From: Flaccisagitta enflata
Lineage: Eukaryota > Chaetognatha > Sagittoidea > Aphragmophora
Reading direction: 5' to 3'
Length of the DNA: 64,000 bases
NCBI GenBank assembly: GCA_965153355.1
Contig: OZ231127.1
Coordinates: 40,920,001 to 40,984,000, forward strand
A model generated the notes under the pieces. It had not been told where the DNA came from. It was given only the letters and a program-made list of their open reading frames with translations, and did no database searches. The position numbers and the translations under genes are program-made. Of this stretch, positions 59,067 through 64,000 are shown piece after piece (positions within the stretch are counted from its first letter, which is position 1; each line of letters begins with the position of its first letter).

Positions 59067-59239
59067 GCGGCGCATGTCGATGTACCCTTTATTGGCGGTG
59101 ACGTCGACGGCGTTGTTGTTGAATGTGATCGTCGTCCTCATGGCCAAATTCGTGACCAAAAGGGAATCGACGCTGCGATCGCTGGGAGTCGCCACCTGGC
59201 TCACGCTCTCCGTGGAGAGTATCCTCGATTACGGCATCG
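59067..59239 (+). CDS. ADCY: Adenylyl cyclase exon: transmembrane helices 2 and 3
   Basis: Acceptor CCTTTTACCTCTTAG (59066); donor ATCG|GTAAAA (59239/59240). With GA carried over it reads ERRMSMYPLLAVTSTALLLN then VIVVLMAKFVTKRESTLRSL and GVATWLTLSVESILDYGI, one base over. Two hydrophobic segments (about residues 6-28 and 39-57) separated by a basic KFVTKRES loop fit helices 2-3 of the first cyclase membrane block. Codon use is GC-rich, unlike the flanking introns. The first 58 nt are copied in the array upstream; I chose this copy because it alone stays open and carries a donor in the phase required by the next exon. Confidence 0.88.
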
Positions 59240-59586
59240 GTAAAAACAAAAACAAAAACAAAACAAAACAAACGAACAATTATGTCTCTTTCTCAGGTTT
59301 TACTTCTGAATCTCTCTGTGAATAAGGGAAAAAGAAGATAGAACAGTTATTCAATCAGCTAAACATGCCGTGGGGAGGCTTGCAAAGCAAACAGACAAAA
59401 TAAAACACTGTTATTCTTTTCTTTCTACTTAAATGGCTAGGTATATTCAAAGACTGAGACTTATCTTAAACTTAGAAGGAGAAATCTTACTTCGCATTTT
59501 CCTTATTTCCACTGAAAGACTTCGCATTTCCTTATTTCCTCTGAAAGATTCATATGTACATGCTCTCTCTCTATATATGACTACAG

Positions 59587-59718
59587 GTTTTAATCATCCT
59601 TGTTACGTAACTCCCTCTGATGGGGTCGCCTTTGTTCTCTTCACCATTTTTGTCACTTACACACTCTTGCCTTTGGATCTTAAATATGCCGTTGGTGCCG
59701 GAACTCTCACTAGTTTGG
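59587..59718 (+). CDS. ADCY: Adenylyl cyclase exon: helix 4 with the TYTLLPL signature
   Basis: Acceptor ATATGACTACAG (59586); donor TTGG|GTAAGT (59718/59719). It reads GFNHPCYVTPSDGVAFVLFT then IFVTYTLLPLDLKYAVGAGT and LTSL. The string F.IFVTYTLLPL followed by (D)(L)KYAV.AG.LTS is the most diagnostic part of the first membrane block in metazoan adenylyl cyclases (helix 4, loop, start of helix 5) and is what identified the gene. Phase 1 on both sides. GAGT.TAG motifs near the 3' end are ordinary intron repeats. Confidence 0.95.
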
Positions 59719-59789
59719 GTAAGTTTGCTTTCGCTTGTAGCTTGTAGCTTGTAGCTTTTGCAGTTGCACCCCGCTATATCGGGTACTCC

Positions 59790-60170
59790 TTCTCCTCTGT
59801 ATTCCTTCCATGAGACTCAAATCCCAGCCTCTTAGCCTAATTCACAACCACGAGGCCTAAATCCCAGCCACAAGGCCTATATCCTAGACAATATACCAGC
59901 CTCTTCAACCTTATGGCCCAAATTGTAGCCCAAAGACCTTCATTAAAACCCCCTATGGCCAGAATTTTCCCGATGCATAAGTCATCTAGCTTTTTGAGGC
60001 CACTGTCCCTCTCACCTTCTCATCTCTACAACACTAATTTAGGGGCAATCGGCTACCGCTGACCATCTAACGCTTATTAATTCCTATGTGAGCATTAACA
60101 GAATTCCCCTTGTTACAAATAAAATTTGTTGACCCCTTGATATCCCTTATTGCGGGGTCAAACTGTATGT
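59790..60170. repeat. Decayed M-family copy and a pogo-like right end
   Basis: CCCAGCCTCTTAGCCTAATT-type units (59820-59960), TTTGAGGCCACTGTCCCTCT, GGCTACCGCTGACCATCTAA, then CCCTTATTGCGGGGTCAAAC and TGTA at about 60166. Confidence 0.6.
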
Positions 60171-60264
60171 ACATGAAAGATATGTCATCATATTTTTTTT
60201 CGTTGGTAGAGCATTTTGTCTGTTTATTTCATTTTTATGACTAGTTTGTTTCTATCTTTTTCAG

Positions 60265-60350
60265 GCCACTTTACTGCCGTTCTGGTTTTTCATTTTATTC
60301 AACCACGTGAAGAATTCAAAGAATTCTTCACCAGCAACATCATATCACAG
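60265..60350 (+). CDS. ADCY: Adenylyl cyclase exon: helix 5
   Basis: Acceptor TCTTTTTCAG (60264); donor CAG|GTACAT (60350/60351). With one carried base it reads GHFTAVLVFHFIQPREEFKE then FFTSNIISQ, ending in phase 0. Membrane cyclases have a helix and a short polar loop here, directly followed by a (Q)L.(A)N..LF..(N)L.G motif, which is exactly what the next exon provides. Confidence 0.9.
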
Positions 60351-60693
60351 GTACATCAAGTACTTAGTAAATAATGCACAAACTTTCCAAATTTGCATTG
60401 CCATGGAAATGAGTCATATTACTCCTCGTAGTTCAATGAATCAACTTAAACACGACAATCATGAATTCACTTCGACTGTTTTAACGGCGTCGAGTTTAGG
60501 ATCAGCCTAAGATTGCAAAGGTATCGCGGGAGGTCTTCAAAATGTCCATTTTTCACTTTCCTTCCTTCTGAATGCTTTGAATCTCCTGGTGGTGATGTGG
60601 ATTCGTGCTGTGGAAACGAACCAACCCGAAAATAGTTTAAGATCACAGCCGCATACGCAAAATCCGCAGCGTGCGAATGGGCAGGAGCAGTTT

Positions 60694-61311
60694 ATATGTC
60701 ACAGTGCAAACGAAGGCAAAATTAGGCAACCATACATATTCATATCCTGCTTTACTTTTAAATCATAAAAAATCAAAGTATATTTTGGTTTTTTTAGTTT
60801 TATTATTTACATACTTAATGCTTAGAAATAAAAACAAACCAAGAAACTTGATATTGCATTGGTGAGAGACAGAAACAGTCACTCATTTGCAAAAATTCGC
60901 TGAAAATACAGTTGCAAAAATTTAAGAAGCAGTAAGGTGAAATTCTAAGACTGTCTCCAGATGCAAATTTTTGTTTTTCTAAGAACATGGCCCTATTCTT
61001 TTATATTTTTAGAATAGAGCTATGTTTCTGGAAATGCAAATTTATCAAATTAGAAGCCGGCTTAGAATTTCACCTAAGACAACTTCGATTGCAAAATCAA
61101 ATTTTCTTAATAAATCTATAATTTTTTCATCATTTATCTTCATTTTTCTTACATTTAGGAGAGATATCAATTATCTTTCATGCAAAAATATCATTTATAA
61201 AAATGAATAAACCTATTTCTAGTTTAAAAAATCATCATTTGATGATACTTAAAATTGTCTAAAAAATGTGTTGACTTAATAAATTTTGTCTTCATTTGCA
61301 CTGTGACATAT
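60694..61311. mobile_element. TIR element with ATATGTCACAGTG ends
   Basis: ATATGTCACAGTGCAAACGA and the inverse CTTCATTTGCACTGTGACAT-AT. The GATATGTCACA theme also occurs near the inner ends of the foldbacks at 16654 and 24020. A nested-hairpin centre (60935-61080) lies inside. No TSD settled. Confidence 0.65.
60935..61080. repeat. Nested-hairpin family centre
   Basis: GGTGAAATTCTAAGACTG / GGCTTAGAATTTCACC arms with inner TCTAAGAACATGGCCCTATT / AATAGAGCTATGTTTCTGGA. Confidence 0.7.
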
Positions 61312-61890
61312 CAAGGTTTATGTAGTGATGCAGGACATTATTAAAAAAAAACTAAAAAGCCCTACAATGTGCACGGCAAATTAACCGACCAACCGACACG
61401 GTTCTAAAAAGTCTCACGGCAGTAAAGAAAAGAATGAATGCTGTTTTTTTGCTAAAGTGCGAAGCCAAAAAAGAATAAATTCGGTTCTTATTTTCATTTC
61501 CACTCGCCATTTTTATTCTCCCCGCCCCTCTTGGCCTGGAATTCTTAATTCCAAGCCGTGTGAGATCTTTCATCTTGCTAAATTGGTCCGTCAGTTGACA
61601 GTCCGTCATTATTATTTCTTTTTTATATATTCACTGATTGTTTTTTAGCACTGAAAATTGAAAAAAGATAATTAGCTTCTCTATCTCCCTTTGTACCCCT
61701 TGTATGTGCTTTACAAAAAAGATTCATTGACGAAAAAAAACCCTATCAAACAAAAAACAAAACTCAAAATAATTAAATAAGAAAAAAGAAGAAAGGAAAA
61801 GAGAAAAAAAGAATCATATCTGACCTACGACCTCAAATATTCTCTTTTGTTATTGTTATCGTTGTTGACATTGTTGTCCTTCTCTGTTTT
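61312..61890. other. Intron, nothing firm
   Basis: A GTCGCG-like remnant (ACCGACCAACCGACACGG) at about 61383. Otherwise anonymous. Confidence 0.35.
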
Positions 61891-61893
61891 CAG

Positions 61894-61997
61894 CTGGTGG
61901 CTAACGGCGTGTTGTTCCTCAGTCTCAACTGGTCCGGGTTCTACACGAGTTGTTTATCCGATTTGGCCAGAAGAAAATTCTTCCTTGAAATACGCAG
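61894..61997 (+). CDS. ADCY: Adenylyl cyclase exon: helix 6 and start of the cytosolic linker
   Basis: Acceptor TTCTCTGTTTTCAG (61893); donor CGCAG|GTAGTA (61997/61998). Phase 0 entry gives LVANGVLFLSLNWSGFYTSC then LSDLARRKFFLEIR, two bases over. LVAN..LFL..N..G.Y…L.D.A.R..FLE.R is the conserved last helix and juxtamembrane helix that leads, in known cyclases, to the coiled linker and first catalytic domain. The expected continuation with an (E)RLLLSVLP-like motif is not found in the rest of the window. Confidence 0.93.
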
Positions 61998-62408
61998 GTA
62001 GTATGAAGTTTCCTTTTTTTTTTCAACATAATCCCATGCCATCTAAATAAAAAAAATCGCCTTAGAGGCCAACAAATTTTGGGTATTGCCAGTATAAGCA
62101 GAAATAGTAAGGAATTAGAGGAAATAACCTGAATAGACCACGGTTTCCCATCCGTTATCGGAAGGTTTTCGTTATGGTGCTGCTTAAAAGAGTTTTCCTT
62201 TTTTTCTCAAAATAATCCCACGCAAACCCGATAAAAAAGCGCCTTCAAGGCCCCCAATTTTTTTCCCCGCTATAGGAAGTATATAAGGAATTAAAAGAAG
62301 TACATTATAATTACAGGAATACAGTATCTGCTCTGTGAAACAATTTATCTTCAGCCCAGTCTCATTTAAGCCAAGCTGCACGTAGGCCATACGCACGTCT
62401 ACTCTAAC

Positions 62409-62678
62409 ATGAACCGAGGTGTGCCAATGCTGCGTTCATCAGCCGCTCTACCTCATGGTCTCATGCTGAAAGCTGTTTTCAGCTCATCCGTCCATAACCC
62501 TGTTCTGTCTCGCGTCTTCCCAAATGCACCCCTGAGGACGCACCATTTATCAGCCGCCCAACCTTCCCTACCTGCGCTGCTTTCCATTCTCCGCCCCGCC
62601 CCTTATATTACCTGCGAGGTTTTCTCTTTACCCACAGCAGGAAGAAAAAAGACGCCCTTCGGGTTTCCCCCGTCCTAA
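62409..62678 (+). other. Unrecognised ATG frame in the intron, 89 codons
   Basis: It begins MNRGVPMLRSSAALPHGLML, Pro/Ser/Leu-rich. It overlaps the possible exon at 62641 in another frame. No domain; likely chance. Confidence 0.15.
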
Positions 62679-62754
62679 CCATCAGAAACAAACAAGTTCA
62701 CGAGAACATCGTCGCGCGCGTTGAGAATTTTCAAAGACAAAAAATTGCAGAATA
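62641..62754 (+). CDS. Possible next cyclase exon or alternative terminal exon
   Basis: Acceptor CTTTACCCACAGCAG (62640; a tandem CAGCAG acceptor). With AG carried from 61997 the frame stays open as RKKKDALRVSPVLTIRNKQV then HENIVARVENFQRQKIAE and a stop at 62755. Its charged, helix-like end is plausible for a juxtamembrane linker, but it lacks the conserved linker motifs I expect and ends in a stop without a good donor. It could be a truncated-isoform exon, an intron-retention end or chance. Confidence 0.25.
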
Positions 62755-62774
62755 GTTTTTTCAGTCATTCAAAT

Positions 62775-62925
62775 TGGCCCAACCCCAGTCGCAGACGGTT
62801 GGCGGGCGCAGAAATGCGAAAAGCCGCTTGCAATTCAACAATGTTATACATGCATGGTTTATTGGACGAACCGACAGATATACCAACACAGCAACATATA
62901 AAGTCGCATGTCCACGACTAAAAAG
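62775..62925 (-). repeat. GTCGCG-family element
   Basis: CCCAGTCGCAGACGGTTGGC, GAAATGCGAAAAGCCGCTTG, GGACGAACCGACAGATATAC, GTCGCATGTCCACGACTAAA. The CAATTCAACAATGTTATA region matches the ATTTTTGAATT subfamily. Confidence 0.75.
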
Positions 62926-63594
62926 AAGAAGGAAAAGAAAAGTTGTAACCGACAGACCGTCAAAGTGACTTGTTCAATCGCGCAGCAATGCAACAGAGCT
63001 TAATTCCTAAAAAAAACTCAACACAGCATGCGTTACGATCTCATGTAGTATTTGTAGTACTTTTGGTCGTGTGCGTGTGTAGAGCTTCTTTTTGGGCCTT
63101 TTAAGGCTGCTTAAGCATCACTACCCCTGCCCACCCGCACGCATTTCTTTCATCCTCCTCATCAAAGTCTCGCAAAATCCAATCCTATTCTGAGAATTGA
63201 TAGAAAACAGTTGCGGTTAGGCATTCCGTGGGTAAACATTAACGATTATTGCTCTATGATCAGGGAATGGTTCTATTGGCTTAAGCATGGACGATACTAA
63301 TTTTTAAAGTAACATATGCCCTTTTCGTACATCCTAATTGACTCATCAAACGGTCTTCTATACATTTTTATATGATTTTAGCAAGGCAAGAACATCAGCT
63401 TCACACTGGTGACCAGTGCAATAATGATTCACTGGGGGCGATTTTTCCTTCCCCCGAAATTGCTTACTCGACGAAAACGAAGAATGAGAGTTTGTCTGAG
63501 AGAATGCGTTTATGACAGCGTGCCTCCGAAAAAAAAAAAGAAAAAAAAATACCAAAAACAAACTAAAAACGTATTTCCCTCCCCTAACGAATTC
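62926..63594. other. Intron, nothing firm
   Basis: A GTCGCG-family tail fragment (CTACCCCTGCCCACCCGCAC) at about 63121. A TTTTAG|CAAGGCAAGAACATC acceptor-like site at 63381 leads to a stop after about ten codons in the required phase, so it was not called. Confidence 0.35.
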
Positions 63595-63910
63595 TAAACA
63601 GAACTATGCTCTTGAAAGAACAAAATTTCCGTCAGTTTGACCATCTTATAATTTCGACATCCGTTGTGAAAATAATTCAAGAAAGTTAAGCAAAATTTTA
63701 CTGAAGACCTTGATTTTCCTGCTCTTTTTCACGTGAATTATTTATCAAAAAGAAAGTACATGGATGTACATGTCTAGTGTGTTCAGTGACAAAACTGAGA
63801 ATTTGACTAAAACAATGTTTGTGTTTGAATGATTGGTCTATTTCTGATGCAATAGCGGGGTGAAACACTTCAATTTCCGTTAAAGACTTGCCGTCTTATT
63901 TAGACCGCTT
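63595..63910 (+). repeat. Nested-hairpin family, right half
   Basis: AACAGAACTATGCTCTTG, ATCTTATAATTTCGAC, GTGTGTTCAGTGAC-like and GGTGAAACACTTCAATTTCC match the second halves of the copies at 32040 and 54790. Confidence 0.7.
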
Positions 63911-64000
63911 TGAGACGCAGAAACCAGAGGGAAGTCGGTAGAATGACAAAGCTAATGACACATGCGTCAATTTTATGACATGTGCATCTATACATCGATA

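Noticed and set aside
63381-63600. Acceptor-like site and frame after 63381
   Set aside because: In the phase required by 61997 it stops after about ten codons; the open frame belongs to another phase and ends in poly-Lys from an A-run.

Overview
This window looks like animal nuclear DNA and is dominated by repeats. Evidence for an animal: short phase-compatible exons with GT/AG borders, introns of 0.4 to about 24 kb, a patch of degenerate TTAGGG telomere-type repeat (about 40.15-40.23 kb), and exons encoding the first six-helix membrane block of a class III transmembrane adenylyl cyclase. The species cannot be named. I see no bacterial-type gene organisation, rRNA or tRNA. Nearly all long open frames are translations of simple repeats (Ser-Leu, Arg-Glu, Thr-His, Phe-Leu-Ser) and are not genes.

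Gene content. One plus-strand gene explains all the convincing coding sequence. Its core is seven exons at 51.94-52.14, 52.61-52.73, 54.57-54.72, 59.07-59.24, 59.59-59.72, 60.27-60.35 and 61.89-62.00 kb. They splice in frame into a cytosolic N-terminal segment and six hydrophobic helices with adenylyl cyclase signatures. The catalytic domains would lie beyond the right edge. Upstream, five more exon-like blocks (5.6, 29.1, 30.0, 43.8 and 45.4 kb) have mutually compatible phases and encode a low-complexity Ser/Thr/Gln/Pro/Ala-rich, basic polypeptide. I read them provisionally as the N-terminal cytosolic extension of the same gene. The join from 45.47 to 51.94 kb is out of phase unless an exon is missing or a second start is used at 51.895/51.929 kb.

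Repeat content. (1) Terminal-inverted-repeat (TIR) elements without coding capacity. Several have 8-bp target duplications as in hAT elements (1.59-2.43, 18.31-18.62, 37.81-39.77, 57.79-58.83 kb). Many have TA duplications as in Tc1/mariner/pogo elements (6.68, 6.87, 7.97-8.50, 9.70-10.29, 15.41, 17.75, 19.63, 35.16, 49.74 kb). (2) A short dispersed family of about 150-190 bp, called here the GTCGCG family. It has a palindromic head, an internal GGTC/GGAC microsatellite and a tail ending GGCCTTGTT, and is present in more than twenty full or partial copies. (3) A family carrying a degenerate 22-27 bp minisatellite next to a conserved GGCAGCGGCCCCAAAGGG-like core, called here the M family (12.6-13.8, 16.1-16.6, 26.3-26.7, 37.4-39.85, 46.9-49.0, 59.8-60.1 kb). 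(4) Very long microsatellites, including about 340 bp of (GA)n at 37 kb, and a 1.7 kb array of an 11-bp satellite at 23.45-25.13 kb. (5) A family of roughly 600 bp with a nested hairpin.

The most unusual observation concerns the gene itself. Two exon-intron borders appear to have been amplified in tandem together with their splice signals: a 5' splice site array of about 52-bp units just after the 30.0 kb exon, and a 3' splice site plus exon-start array of about 97-bp units just before the 59.07 kb exon. The second array is split by an 8-bp-TSD element whose TIR starts TAGGAC.
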